Assembly: GCA_045632265.1 (NCBI GenBank)
Contig: JAZQWG010000003.1
Span: 1 to 64,000 of the forward strand
Reading direction: 5' to 3'
DNA from: Scatosoma sp045632265
GTDB lineage: Bacteria > Bacillota > Clostridia > Christensenellales > Borkfalkiaceae
DNA length: 64,000 bases
Part shown: positions 25,801 through 34,680 of the stretch, in pieces
Position numbering within the stretch: the first letter of the stretch is position 1
How the letters are laid out: every line of letters begins with the position of its first letter
The notes under the pieces: model-generated
Database searches by the model: none
Seen by the model: only the letters and a program-made list of their open reading frames with translations
What the model was told of the DNA's origin: nothing
Made by a program: the position numbers and the translations under genes

Positions 25801-27493
25801 CACCACCTTTGCCCTTCGTTTGGTGAGCGAACTTGACGACGCTTGGATTAGCAACGATGCAACGTTTGACGGCATTACCTTCAACGGCACGGGCTACTTT
25901 GACAACAACGGCGACTGGACGAGCACGGTTATCGTAAACGGCACGTCCACGCAATACGTACTCTATAGCGGCGGCTTGGACGGCTACTTCAACTACAACG
26001 GACAACGCTATTCGTTGCACTACGATTATATCAACAAGGTTGTCACCGTCAACGACAACACGGTGCTTGAACGCAAAGACGTGCTTGCTGATACGGCGTT
26101 TGTGTCTATCGACAGCGCAAACAAGATTTCCTCCTTCAAGTTTGACGGCAAGAGCGCACTTGACGACGGCGGCAAGATGACGGCAACGATTGCAGGTGAA
26201 TCGGCTGTTGAATACGTTTACAAATATAGCAGCGACAACGAATATATTGTGTATAGCGGCAACACTCAAGTAGGCACGATTGTACGCAACGACAGCAAAG
26301 CTTGCTACGACATCACCTTGAACGGCACGCTCTACACCACGTATATCAGCAACGAATTTATCGGCAGCTGGGCAATGAGTGGTCAATTCAAAAACGATGC
26401 GTTCGTCATCGGCGCAACCGACTTGAACGGCGACATCCACGCAACCTTCCAAGGCGAAAGCGTGTTGATTAAGAAGATTGACACCGATTACTACTACTTC
26501 TCTTGCGTACTTGATTACATGCCCGTCACCTATTACGTATTTGCGTTGTACACCTACAACGATGCAGGTGAAAAGATTGCATTTGATAGCTTCGCTATCT
26601 CCGAATACGCAAACCTTGCAAACAGCGAATATATCCTTTGCTCGCGCATGGACGCAATGCAAGGCACGTGGGTACAAAACGACAATCCAAGCTTCAGTAT
26701 CTCGTTCGACGGCGTACAAAGCTCTTACAGCAACGGTACGGCAACCCTTTCGTATAAGAACTACGCAACCTATTATTCCTATCGTATCTATACGGATGCA
26801 AACGGCAACGTGACGTCGGTTATGCTCTGGTCGCAAGAAACCTATTCAAATAGCACCTTGTATTACAAGCTTACCCCTTGTGAAACGACAAAAGCAGGTG
26901 CGTACGTGCTTGGCGATAAAGCGTTCTGGAGAGAAGAAGTCGATTCGTTGTACATGATGTCGGCAAAAGGTTTGAACGGTTATACGTACGTATTCGACGG
27001 CGGCAACCTTAACAACGACACGTGGGGTACGATTACCGCAACCCATCCCAACGCTTCGTCTTTTGAATTGAAATACGATATCATATCCTTCAACACCAAC
27101 AGCACGGCAACCATTTCCGTAAAAGATAGCGATAACAACGTTAGATTGTATATCCTTGACTACTCCGATTCTTCCAACGTAATGCTTTACGATAGTTTGC
27201 ATGGCGTAATCGCAACGCTTGAAGACGGATACACCTACACCTTCAACGGCGGCAACCTTAACGACGACACGTTGGGTATTATCACCGCAAAGAAGGCGGG
27301 TGCAACGGATAGAGTTTTGAAATACAACATCGTTTCCGTTTCCGAAACGGAAGTAAACGGCGTAGAAGTGAAAACGGCTATCGTCACCGTAACCGAAGAA
27401 GTGAACGGCACCACCGTCACCTACACGGCAACGGTTGATTATAGCGATAGCAAAGAAGTTGTGCTCACGTTTGAAATCGTTGAAAACAACTGA
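22862..27493 (+). CDS. Giant GLUG-repeat lipoprotein (surface adhesin-like)
   Basis: The 1543-residue precursor has a signal peptide with lipobox AIGC (Cys about 23) followed by DKG, so it should be lipid-anchored outside the cell. Residues about 150-510 contain GLUG-type repeats (GGLIGYG, GGLVGVQ, GGIAGYL, GGIVGGLG, GGIAGYG), which form beta-helical surfaces seen in adhesins and IgA protease-like proteins. The following 900 residues are beta-rich, with recurring G[KST]W-type starts and many Asn/Asp/Gly turns. The last about 170 residues hold two copies of a module that begins YTY[VT]F[DN]GGNLN[ND]DT. It is monocistronic between its own promoter and a strong terminator. The ligand is unknown. 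Confidence 0.8.
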   Translation: MRKTILALLLAFSATLAFAAIGCDKGPDNTPTENVGGGTDNGAGNTDSANQCTVTFTSGEGYKVVGNNISFDQNDNCYKASVKENGTLKFSVELGAFYSGTPIVTVNNVALSDTNGEYSMIITRDIDISITGVKKARSAMVGSGTFEDAYVVSEPIDLVHIAEQVNAGNQKYAKAYYVLANDIDFKGEEITPIGTTENPFSGCFSCLTNSETGAMERFAISNFKINADDKNYVGLFGCVQVDLSVTSSGLFYGVRIDNFEINAATAKLGKGNRNIYCGGLIGYGLGTRMYLCDATNGTINITADPSEFSFVGGLVGVQQSYYMAEYDQYFTAETAYATVDVDVNVVSGTTLYAGGIAGYLYTNSFACPSYIHNSYATGNVSGAIRTGGIVGGLGQYTSVATCYSSGNVTADVKLTSKVEGYSAEHCIAYAGGIAGYGENDTIVNDCFAVGTITAKAVDGVDAQKTGHAIAGGDEDGKMSAAARKYVVRDCLGSIDKATMKETLAEIGWHEYNWVFPVNGYPTINYEASGDSVSIKTTVEFINKDGEPVRTGGATSTSYSYTDMYAPIASAFVDGFLSMYETADDRRNLSFGYFFDAACTQPVPYSYISTRNSTLYMGFTDPAEILGEYAFAVKNSANKIYITLKADGTVVYTDGDNVQTTTYQYDGETLVIEAARLARYFTGAVKKDQSINEDTNFDANRYEKYYFKGVITEAGLELYDGTYFTKDAPLVAYAPTEFTKLGSYYVNDNDRIYEYVFLPDGTGTKDGRKFTYTYENGVITIDGRTTLNESDLLEYCALKGTWNNSAFVNSVFYFDGIDTWKQYTTVYKRNMQTGSVSATPENLIDGTFSTTDGITYVLKTKNGDDYASVQFDEFGFLKVTYANGDNEKFSVEHSLVGKWSGSGVEMQLFGVNENGVGEAVVNFTRLNISYDLTYAISETVAPYTYLCLYYEGSLFGYFAFDEFSNALQATMFDPSSMEGGYTTFALRLVSELDDAWISNDATFDGITFNGTGYFDNNGDWTSTVIVNGTSTQYVLYSGGLDGYFNYNGQRYSLHYDYINKVVTVNDNTVLERKDVLADTAFVSIDSANKISSFKFDGKSALDDGGKMTATIAGESAVEYVYKYSSDNEYIVYSGNTQVGTIVRNDSKACYDITLNGTLYTTYISNEFIGSWAMSGQFKNDAFVIGATDLNGDIHATFQGESVLIKKIDTDYYYFSCVLDYMPVTYYVFALYTYNDAGEKIAFDSFAISEYANLANSEYILCSRMDAMQGTWVQNDNPSFSISFDGVQSSYSNGTATLSYKNYATYYSYRIYTDANGNVTSVMLWSQETYSNSTLYYKLTPCETTKAGAYVLGDKAFWREEVDSLYMMSAKGLNGYTYVFDGGNLNNDTWGTITATHPNASSFELKYDIISFNTNSTATISVKDSDNNVRLYILDYSDSSNVMLYDSLHGVIATLEDGYTYTFNGGNLNDDTLGIITAKKAGATDRVLKYNIVSVSETEVNGVEVKTAIVTVTEEVNGTTVTYTATVDYSDSKEVVLTFEIVENN

Positions 27494-27510
27494 TAATTAA
27501 GCACTAACAA

Positions 27511-27545
27511 CCCGCCGCAAGCGCAATGCTTGCGGCGGGTTTCTT
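27511..27545 (+). terminator. Terminator of the GLUG lipoprotein gene
   Basis: The 12-bp stem CCCGCCGCAAGC/GCTTGCGGCGGG is followed by TTTCTTTT. Confidence 0.9.
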
Positions 27546-27732
27546 TTGCCCTATTTCCCCGTATTTTAGCCCTTTTTTGCGATGTTTATTACGGTTTCAT
27601 GTTGTTTATATGGTTTGCGGTTTATCGGCTGTTTATCGTGCGTTTACACAGCAATTCTACCACACCTTTTCACTATTCACTTTTCACTTTTCCTTTTACT
27701 TATTACTTTCTCAAGCCTATGTGAAAATAAAA

Positions 27733-27760
27733 CCGCCGAGCGATTTTATTCGCTCGGCGG
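27733..27760 (-). terminator. Terminator of the ABC exporter-lipoprotein operon
   Basis: The 11-bp stem CCGCCGAGCGA/TCGCTCGGCGG is followed on the minus strand by TTTTATTTTC. Confidence 0.9.
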
Positions 27761-27802
27761 AAAACTTTATTTGCGTTTATTTGGTTTTGTTTGTTCGCTT
27801 AA

Positions 27803-30193
27803 TTAGCCACGAATTTGGGGATACAAATCGTATACTTCAACCCAACCAAGCATCATCGCTGCAGGGTCGGTTACGCCCAACGCTGCGTTGGAGAAGCCAT
27901 AGTAGCCTTGCCACAAATTATATTGAGGCGCAAACATATACGTCGTGTTGAATTTAATCGTAGGTTGACCTTGAGGATCTACCGGCGTATTTTCGCCCGT
28001 CTTCCAGTCGGACGTGCTACCCGTACTCATAACAATCGCAATAAGGTTGATGTATTGAAGTCCGTTGATTTCTTTGATAACCGAGCACGTGTTTTGCGTT
28101 GCGCCTGCAATACCAGGGTTGTTAGGGTCTCTAGGGTCACCAGTTTCAAGAACCGTCTTCAACATACCAGCCGTGTCAGCCATATCGAACGCCGTGAAGA
28201 ACGCATCGTCACCCGTGATATAGTTTTCAACTTTCGTGTCAGTCATGTTGATAATCGTTTCAATGTCCGTGTTAGCGTTAGGGCATTCGTCAATGTGGAT
28301 AGCAGGACCGCTGTTATCGCCAAGGTACGAACCAGAAATGTTCATAACCGTCAAGTCCCAACCATAGAGGGACGAACCCCAGTTGTGCTTAATCTTAGAG
28401 TTTACCAACGTTAACGTTGCTGCGTACGTATTTGCTACTTCGTCGTGGTCACTTGCAACCAAAACGCCCGTCTTGGTGTTGGTGACGGTGGTGTTGTTCA
28501 TCGTAAGTTGACCGCCACGAAGAACGATACCGCAATATGCGCCTGCTTGTTCAAGCAATTCTCTATCACCGTATTTAACCGTGTAGCCAGCTTCTTTCGT
28601 GTAGTTACCCGAAACGTGCAAGTCGTTAATCGTAACTTCGCCGTTATTTCTATAACGTTTCAAATCGCCTGCGCCATGATCAATTACGTTAAAGTACAAG
28701 AACATACCGATTTGTACGTTGGGGATATAGTATGCGGGGTTGGTTTCCGTCCAGTTCCAACCGCTATAGTCGTTGTTTACGTAAGGCAAGTTGCTGCCGT
28801 CTACCTTGAAGAAGTTGCCGTTTACCGTAATCTTATCTTCATCAGCAGCCACTACAAGACGCGTATATACGCCGTGGTCTCTATCGTTGATGGGATAGTT
28901 GGGATAGCCGGGCACCAAATCTTCGGGAGCTGCTTCCGCTTTGATGTTGCGAAGAACGTTGATTTCGTGTACGTCTTTATTTGCATAAGCCGTACGCAAG
29001 CCAGCGTTGTCGTAAACGTTTACACCTTCGTTAAGTTTTACGTTAACTTTCATCGATTGATTGGTAAGCGAATATTTAGGCGCATACGTAATTTCTACAA
29101 CCGAGCCAGCCGCGATAGATTGACCAAACGTGAACGCGCCGTTTGCAAACGTATAATCGGTCGTTTCAACGCCGTCGTCTTTTACCGTGAATTGAATGTG
29201 TGCCGTATCCCAGCTCAATACTTGGTCGCTATCGTTAAGCATGTACATATCAGGAACGTAGTTGTTTCTACCAACGGACATCGTCGTGTTAGCAACCGTC
29301 TTGTTTGCGTCTTGGAAGTTTGCGCTTCTATCTGCGCCCACACCCCACGAAGCAATGTAATCAGCACCACCGTCAAACGATTCTACTTGGTCAACAACCT
29401 TTGCATCACGTTCGTAGGAAACTTCCGTGCCGTCAACTTCTTTCGTGATTTGAAGTTTGAAATCTTCCACAGCCTTGTTTGCTTTGAAAGACAAGCCGTT
29501 TTGTTCGATTGCGCTACCGCCACCTACGATACCAAGTTCGGTAAGCGTAGAGAAGTTGTACGTCATACCCGTTACGAATACGTACGTAAATTCGTCTTCA
29601 ACGCTTGCACGTTCTTTGAAATAAGAGCCTTCTTTCACGAAAAGTGCCGTGCTTGCATCTTCGTCAGCATCGCCGCTGATTTTATCCCAAACTGCCGTAA
29701 GGAAGCAACCGCTCGTCAATGCGTACGTGCCGCTTGCAGGGAATTCTGCCGTCGTGCCGTCTTCGTTTTCGATTTCCCAACCAACGAAGGTGTAGTTCGT
29801 CTTGCTGGGAACGGGCAACGAGTACGTTTCGTTGTGTTTTACGAGTACGTATTTGTTTACGCCTTCTTCAAGCGAGCCGCCGTCAAGGTCCAAGGAAATA
29901 CGAAGTTGTTTTGCTTCATATTTTGCATACAACGTCAAGTTTGCACTCAACACGCTCGGTTCATACTTTTGCGTGCATTCCGCATCCGTGTACCAACCAA
30001 TGAAGGTATAACCTTCTTTCGTAGGCGCCGCGGGCGTGGACAATTGACTGTCCTTATTCACTTCCATCGTGCTGTAAACTTCAGCACCGATTTGCAAGGT
30101 GACGGTGTAGGAATCGCCACCCTTTTCGCAACCCACAAAGTTGATACAACTTAATGCGAGTATGCTTGCCACTACACTCTTCAGTTTTTTCAT
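27803..30193 (-). CDS. Surface lipoprotein with InlB-type repeats and beta-helix-like region
   Basis: The 796-residue precursor has a lipobox-like FVGC (Cys about 22) followed by EKGG. Two Listeria-Bacteroides (InlB B-type) repeats follow (EGYTFIGWYTDAECT, about 62-76, and NYTFVGWE, about 137-144). The middle contains Ig-like segments, and the C-terminal half (about 450-720) has short turns such as NNTTVTNTKTGVLV and LVNSKIKHN, typical of right-handed beta-helices. It is the last gene of an operon with an ABC exporter and a small anchored Ig-like protein, so it may be placed or modified by that exporter (inference). AAGGAG lies 8 bases before the ATG. Confidence 0.75.
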   Translation of the reverse strand: MKKLKSVVASILALSCINFVGCEKGGDSYTVTLQIGAEVYSTMEVNKDSQLSTPAAPTKEGYTFIGWYTDAECTQKYEPSVLSANLTLYAKYEAKQLRISLDLDGGSLEEGVNKYVLVKHNETYSLPVPSKTNYTFVGWEIENEDGTTAEFPASGTYALTSGCFLTAVWDKISGDADEDASTALFVKEGSYFKERASVEDEFTYVFVTGMTYNFSTLTELGIVGGGSAIEQNGLSFKANKAVEDFKLQITKEVDGTEVSYERDAKVVDQVESFDGGADYIASWGVGADRSANFQDANKTVANTTMSVGRNNYVPDMYMLNDSDQVLSWDTAHIQFTVKDDGVETTDYTFANGAFTFGQSIAAGSVVEITYAPKYSLTNQSMKVNVKLNEGVNVYDNAGLRTAYANKDVHEINVLRNIKAEAAPEDLVPGYPNYPINDRDHGVYTRLVVAADEDKITVNGNFFKVDGSNLPYVNNDYSGWNWTETNPAYYIPNVQIGMFLYFNVIDHGAGDLKRYRNNGEVTINDLHVSGNYTKEAGYTVKYGDRELLEQAGAYCGIVLRGGQLTMNNTTVTNTKTGVLVASDHDEVANTYAATLTLVNSKIKHNWGSSLYGWDLTVMNISGSYLGDNSGPAIHIDECPNANTDIETIINMTDTKVENYITGDDAFFTAFDMADTAGMLKTVLETGDPRDPNNPGIAGATQNTCSVIKEINGLQYINLIAIVMSTGSTSDWKTGENTPVDPQGQPTIKFNTTYMFAPQYNLWQGYYGFSNAALGVTDPAAMMLGWVEVYDLYPQIRG

Positions 30194-30253
30194 ACTTTTT
30201 CTCCTTTTTTCTATAATTTCGCCGATATTCTCGACGTAATAGACTTAAATTGA

Positions 30254-30676
30254 TTAGATATCTACGTCCCCGCCCGACGTCTTTTGCAAGACGATACGGA
30301 TAGAGTCCACGATATTGCTTCCGTCCGTGGTGGAAATGATAATCGTCACGTCACCCGTCTTTTCATAAAAGGTGACTACGCCGTCTTCATCCACTTCCGC
30401 AAACTCGGGTTTGCTCGACGTGAAGCGTACTTCTTTGTTTGCCGCGTTGTCAGGACCGATCGTCCAGTACAACTGATATTCATTTTTCGAGCCTTTAAGT
30501 TCAAATTTCAACGCTTTGCCGTCTTCAATCATCGTGCCGTCTTCGTACGTGAAATACAATTCGTTTACGGAAACGTTGTGCGTTGCGCTGAAAATTGCTT
30601 GTCCAAAGAAACTGATTGCGAGCACGGCGAGGACACATTCGATTAAAATTACGATATATACGACTTTCTTATTCAT
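30254..30676 (-). CDS. Small membrane-anchored Ig-like (Big_2-type) protein
   Basis: The 140-residue protein has one N-terminal transmembrane segment (about 5-27, VYIVILIECVLAVLAISFF) and a single extracytoplasmic beta domain. The segment KPEFAEVDEDGVVTFYEKTGDVTIII (shown here only as its core FAEVDEDGVVTF, about 92-103) matches bacterial Ig-like group 2 domains. No catalytic motif is seen. It follows the ABC permease by 12 bases and precedes the large lipoprotein by 60, so it probably works with the exporter as an accessory or scaffold. It has no lipobox; the anchor is the uncleaved helix. Confidence 0.72.
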   Translation of the reverse strand: MNKKVVYIVILIECVLAVLAISFFGQAIFSATHNVSVNELYFTYEDGTMIEDGKALKFELKGSKNEYQLYWTIGPDNAANKEVRFTSSKPEFAEVDEDGVVTFYEKTGDVTIIISTTDGSNIVDSIRIVLQKTSGGDVDI

Positions 30677-30688
30677 ATCCGCACCTCG

Positions 30689-32332
30689 TCACATTTGAAT
30701 ATCGCTGAAATATACTTTGATATTCCGTCTTAAAAGATAGAATCTTGCAACAAGGAAAGCTCCCGCAATCGCAAACAAACGAATCCAACCGCTCGTTTTC
30801 GTTGCATCTAACAACAACAAAAGTGCAAGTGCGCCCGCAAGCGTTGCTATGACGAAACTGATGACGATGGCTTTGCCGATGTTTACGTTGTCAACGACGT
30901 TGTTCCCCTTTTGCGCATAGTCCAAAATGCGGGGATTGTTGATGTCGAGTTGAAAACTCCACATGATATGCGCCGTCGTGATAATGAGAAGCAAAATCGC
31001 CATCAAAGCCAAATCGCCGCCACCCAAGTTGGTGGTGAACGTCAACATCGTGAACGTGACTGCCATAGCAACCAAGTTGACGAGCGAGGTAACCGCTATC
31101 TTTGCCCAACAAATAACCGACGTATCCGAAGGCGCTGTTTTCAAAATTGCAAACTCGTTGCCTTCCGAAGAAATCGCCGATGCTACTTGGGCGTTGTTTG
31201 CGCCAAGGACGTTGAGCGTAATCATTATATTGAAGGCGATACTCATAAAGTCGCCTATCGTGTTTTTATTGATAACGAGCAATACGAAGTTGAACACGTA
31301 CGAGATGAACGGGAAAAGCAAAATGGTCGTCACCGCCGAGTTCACCGATTGCGAGTTTCTAAAGAACAATTTCAATTCCTTACGGAAGAAGGTCAAGAAA
31401 AGGTTGTTGTGCTTATGTTCAATCGCCTTATGCTTTTTCGTTCTGCCCGCTTCTACCGTGGACGACACCGCCTTGAAATAGAAAGGACGAGCAATCAAGA
31501 AACAGCCCACGCCAAACGCTGCGAAAATGCCAAGCGCTGCGGGCAAAGTCCAGTACACCTTTTCGCCGAACATTGCCGCACCGATAAACGCATACCAAAG
31601 CGAACAGCTACGCAACGAAGCGAAGAAGCCTTCGATTTTCGCCATAAACTTACCGTAAACGGCAACCAAACGCAAAGGATCGGGCAAGCGACGAAGCAAA
31701 ATCGTCACGCCGAAGAAGCAGCCTGCAATGATAAGCACGACAAGCGTTGCATACACGGACACGTGTTTTTCTAAGAAACGCTTCACGTAAACGAGCGGAA
31801 TGGAAATAAGTGCGCCGATAAGCACGGGGAACAAACAAAGCATTGCCCACATAGGGATTGCAAGCAACCAGTAGGCTACCCCGCCCGTCGTCAAGCCAAA
31901 CGCCACTAAGATAGGCACAAGGAAGTAAGCGCTCTTTTTCAATTCGCTTATCGCAAATACGATAATTCGGCTTAAAAAGATTTCGCCGTACGTACAAGGG
32001 AACGCCAACAGCATTGTGTTATCTTTGCTTGTGTACAGTATCGAAATCATACTGCTTATACAAGAAAGCAACGTAATAATCTGCGTAATGAAGATGAAAG
32101 ACACGAACATATCTTTCGACGGTTGCACGTGGAAAGTCTTTGAAAGGAAAGACAACATGAACATGATCACCACCGTCACCGCTACCGTAATGCAACATTT
32201 CAAAAACGTGATAAACGCCTTTGCTTTCGGCGTACGCGTTTTCTTCGCACGGAGCTGTTCGCCCATCTGCATTAGCGACAGATATTTAACCCGCCTAAAG
32301 GGGGTATTTTTTATCTCTTTCGCTTGTTTCAT
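30689..32332 (-). CDS. ABC transporter permease (exporter type)
   Basis: The 547-residue protein has about twelve hydrophobic segments with short loops and a basic N-terminus (about 1-45). The segment LYTSKDNTMLLAFPCTYGEI (about 102-121) and a later EGNEFAILKTAPSD repeat resemble the paired half-domains of ABC-2/putative exporter permeases, in which the N- and C-terminal halves are homologous. It lies 3 bases after the gene for an ATPase fused to a membrane domain and should pair with it. The substrate is unknown; the downstream Ig-like protein and lipoprotein point to an envelope role. Confidence 0.82.
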   Translation of the reverse strand: MKQAKEIKNTPFRRVKYLSLMQMGEQLRAKKTRTPKAKAFITFLKCCITVAVTVVIMFMLSFLSKTFHVQPSKDMFVSFIFITQIITLLSCISSMISILYTSKDNTMLLAFPCTYGEIFLSRIIVFAISELKKSAYFLVPILVAFGLTTGGVAYWLLAIPMWAMLCLFPVLIGALISIPLVYVKRFLEKHVSVYATLVVLIIAGCFFGVTILLRRLPDPLRLVAVYGKFMAKIEGFFASLRSCSLWYAFIGAAMFGEKVYWTLPAALGIFAAFGVGCFLIARPFYFKAVSSTVEAGRTKKHKAIEHKHNNLFLTFFRKELKLFFRNSQSVNSAVTTILLFPFISYVFNFVLLVINKNTIGDFMSIAFNIMITLNVLGANNAQVASAISSEGNEFAILKTAPSDTSVICWAKIAVTSLVNLVAMAVTFTMLTFTTNLGGGDLALMAILLLIITTAHIMWSFQLDINNPRILDYAQKGNNVVDNVNIGKAIVISFVIATLAGALALLLLLDATKTSGWIRLFAIAGAFLVARFYLLRRNIKVYFSDIQM

Positions 32333-32335
32333 ATC

Positions 32336-34564
32336 TTATACTCTCTCGCCTTCCGCATCTTCCTTCGTCGATTTTTGCGCATATTGCAAATATACTTCTT
32401 CCAACGAACGGCCTTCGCTTTGGATTTCTTCCACTTTTGCTACTCGGCAAAGTTTACCACCGCTGATGATGGCGATTCTATCGCACACCTTTTCCACAAC
32501 TTCGATAACGTGGCTGGAGAAGAATACGATATTGCCCGCGTCTGCGTGTTGGCGCATACATTCTTTAATTTGCCAAGCACTCGTAGGGTCCAAACCGGTA
32601 AGAGGTTCGTCCAAAACCCAAACTTTGGGGTTGTGGATAAGCGCACCGATAACCATTGTCTTTTGTTTCATACCGTGCGAATAGCACTTGATTTCGCTGT
32701 CAAGCGCCTTTTCCAAGTGGAACATCTTTGCATATTTTTCAATGCGTTCCTTCTTGTCTTCTTCGCTTACCATATACAAATCGGCAACGTAGCTGATATA
32801 TTCTCTACCCGTAAGGTTTTCGTAAACCGCGTGGTTATCCGATACGTAGCCCATATTCAATTTCGCTTCCAAGGGTTGACGAGCAACGTCGTAACCTTGC
32901 ACTTCAATCTTGCCTTCCGTAATCGATTGAATGCCTACAAGGCTCTTAATCGTCGTACTCTTACCCGCGCCGTTGTGGCCGATGAAACCAAACACTTCCC
33001 CTTCAAGAATTTCAAGGTTCAAATTGTCCACCGCTTTTCTATCCGTACCAGCGTAGGTCTTTGTGAAGTTCGTAAATTTAATCATGTGTGCTCCTTCGGG
33101 CGACAACGGTTCTTTTACCGACCTACCGTCCAATTCTTTGAGTAGCTGTGCGTGGTCTACCCGCATCAATTTCGCTTTTCTTGCAAGTTCTTTATGCGCA
33201 TCCGACGTGCGATACAAGGTGGCGTATACGCCCCAAATAACAAACATAAACGCAACGTACACAAGCCAAATCGCCAAATCGTACATCCAGTAAATTTTGA
33301 GATGCATGCTTCCGATATAGAAATCCCAAACATGGTCTTTCATCGGCAAGGTGAACGTGAACAAATCGACGAACTTATTGCCGTACAAGAAGAAGTAGTC
33401 AACCAAATTCCCTTCGGGATTGAGCGTAGGAGAGTTGTTCAGCCAGCCGTTGAGGAAAATAACGACGAACACGTACGCCGAAAACGCACCTATCGCCTTG
33501 TACATCATCTTGATATTGGGACGAGGGAAAATGCCAAGTGCTACGCCGAAGATGGGAAGCACGAACGCATACGTGTGGTTGTACCAGAACATTACTACCA
33601 AGCTCTTCGTCAATTCGCCCAAGTCGCCGGGCAAAATGATAGCAATAAGCGCACCCAACACGTTTACAAGATAGGTAAAGTAGAATACGCTGTTCCAGCG
33701 GAAGGCGTATGCAAACAACATCAATACAACTGCCGTGTTGCAAAGGTGGAAGGGCAACGTGGTTACCCCTACACGATGGCTGGTGTAGCTGAAATATTGC
33801 AAAAATGCGCTAAGGGCAAGGAAGATAAGGAAGAAAAGTTTTTCTTCTCTCGTCTTCTTGCGATACAATATGTATCCGCCGAACATGAACGCAATGCAAA
33901 TATAGAACAAAATTCTGTGCGACAAGGTGAAACCGTCGGGGTTGCCACCTGCGTACCCAAAATAGAGTTGAGGCACGTAGTAAGGCATAAAGCCCATAAG
34001 CCAAATGAGCATAAACAACAAGGCTTGTCCAAGACGTTTTGCTATCTTTTCAAAATCTTTGGCAAAAAGCGTATCGCAAAGCGCATTACCCGCAACGCAC
34101 GAAGCCAAGCCAAGGCTGACTGCGTACACCACCATTCTATAATCGTAATAGTTTACCCCACCCGTAATGAAAATAGCATAGGGCTTTAAGAAAACTGCGT
34201 TAAGAATCAAAATCACGGGCACGAAGAACGCCGTGAAATCACGCACGTTTTTCTTCGTAAAGAAGGGCTGTACCATACAAACTGCGATGGAGAAATAGGC
34301 AAGCCATTTCAAAATGCTCATGCCCACCAACTTCGCCGCGGGGAAGATACCACCCGCAAGCCCGATTTGATCCCCTATCACTTCCAAACAAATCAAATAG
34401 GGAAGATATGCAACGAAAAGCACGATGGAAAGCGCACGAATAAGAAAATCTTTCCACGGCATCGTTTTCCTGAAAATACGCACGTCACCGCGCAGCTTTC
34501 GAGCAAATATCCCCGTCGCAGCGCCACCAACGCACATACCTAATATCAATAAAGCAACGTTCAT
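32336..34564 (-). CDS. Fusion of YwaF/TMEM164-like membrane domain with ABC ATPase
   Basis: The 742-residue protein has about a dozen hydrophobic segments in residues 1-465. A YwaF-like core (LPFHLCNTAVVLM, about 253-265, followed by LVNVLGALIAIILPG) lies among them. Residues about 490-742 form a complete ABC ATPase: Walker A GHNGAGKST (about 527-535), signature YSHGMKQ (about 627) and Walker B VWVLDEP (about 646) with the switch His in SSHV. The ATPase resembles exporters of the CcmA/NatA type. The membrane half is not a standard ABC permease, and a separate permease gene follows after 3 bases. GAGGAT precedes the ATG. I see no stop, frameshift or second start at the junction, so the fusion looks genuine. 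Confidence 0.85.
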   Translation of the reverse strand: MNVALLILGMCVGGAATGIFARKLRGDVRIFRKTMPWKDFLIRALSIVLFVAYLPYLICLEVIGDQIGLAGGIFPAAKLVGMSILKWLAYFSIAVCMVQPFFTKKNVRDFTAFFVPVILILNAVFLKPYAIFITGGVNYYDYRMVVYAVSLGLASCVAGNALCDTLFAKDFEKIAKRLGQALLFMLIWLMGFMPYYVPQLYFGYAGGNPDGFTLSHRILFYICIAFMFGGYILYRKKTREEKLFFLIFLALSAFLQYFSYTSHRVGVTTLPFHLCNTAVVLMLFAYAFRWNSVFYFTYLVNVLGALIAIILPGDLGELTKSLVVMFWYNHTYAFVLPIFGVALGIFPRPNIKMMYKAIGAFSAYVFVVIFLNGWLNNSPTLNPEGNLVDYFFLYGNKFVDLFTFTLPMKDHVWDFYIGSMHLKIYWMYDLAIWLVYVAFMFVIWGVYATLYRTSDAHKELARKAKLMRVDHAQLLKELDGRSVKEPLSPEGAHMIKFTNFTKTYAGTDRKAVDNLNLEILEGEVFGFIGHNGAGKSTTIKSLVGIQSITEGKIEVQGYDVARQPLEAKLNMGYVSDNHAVYENLTGREYISYVADLYMVSEEDKKERIEKYAKMFHLEKALDSEIKCYSHGMKQKTMVIGALIHNPKVWVLDEPLTGLDPTSAWQIKECMRQHADAGNIVFFSSHVIEVVEKVCDRIAIISGGKLCRVAKVEEIQSEGRSLEEVYLQYAQKSTKEDAEGERV

Positions 34565-34650
34565 TTTATCCTCACCGTCCTTCCGTTTATATAAACGGAA
34601 AGCCCGTTTTTCTCTTGCATTAAAATAGGACGTATTTTCCTATTTTTATC

Positions 34651-34680
34651 ATTATACCACTTTGAAAATAGCGATGTCAA
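34651..34680 (-). promoter_or_regulatory. Promoter of the ABC exporter operon, with leader hairpin
   Basis: Minus strand TTGACA (34675-34680), 18-base spacer, TATAAT (34651-34656). A perfect AATAGGA/TCCTATT hairpin (34624-34644) lies at the start of the leader. Confidence 0.75.
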
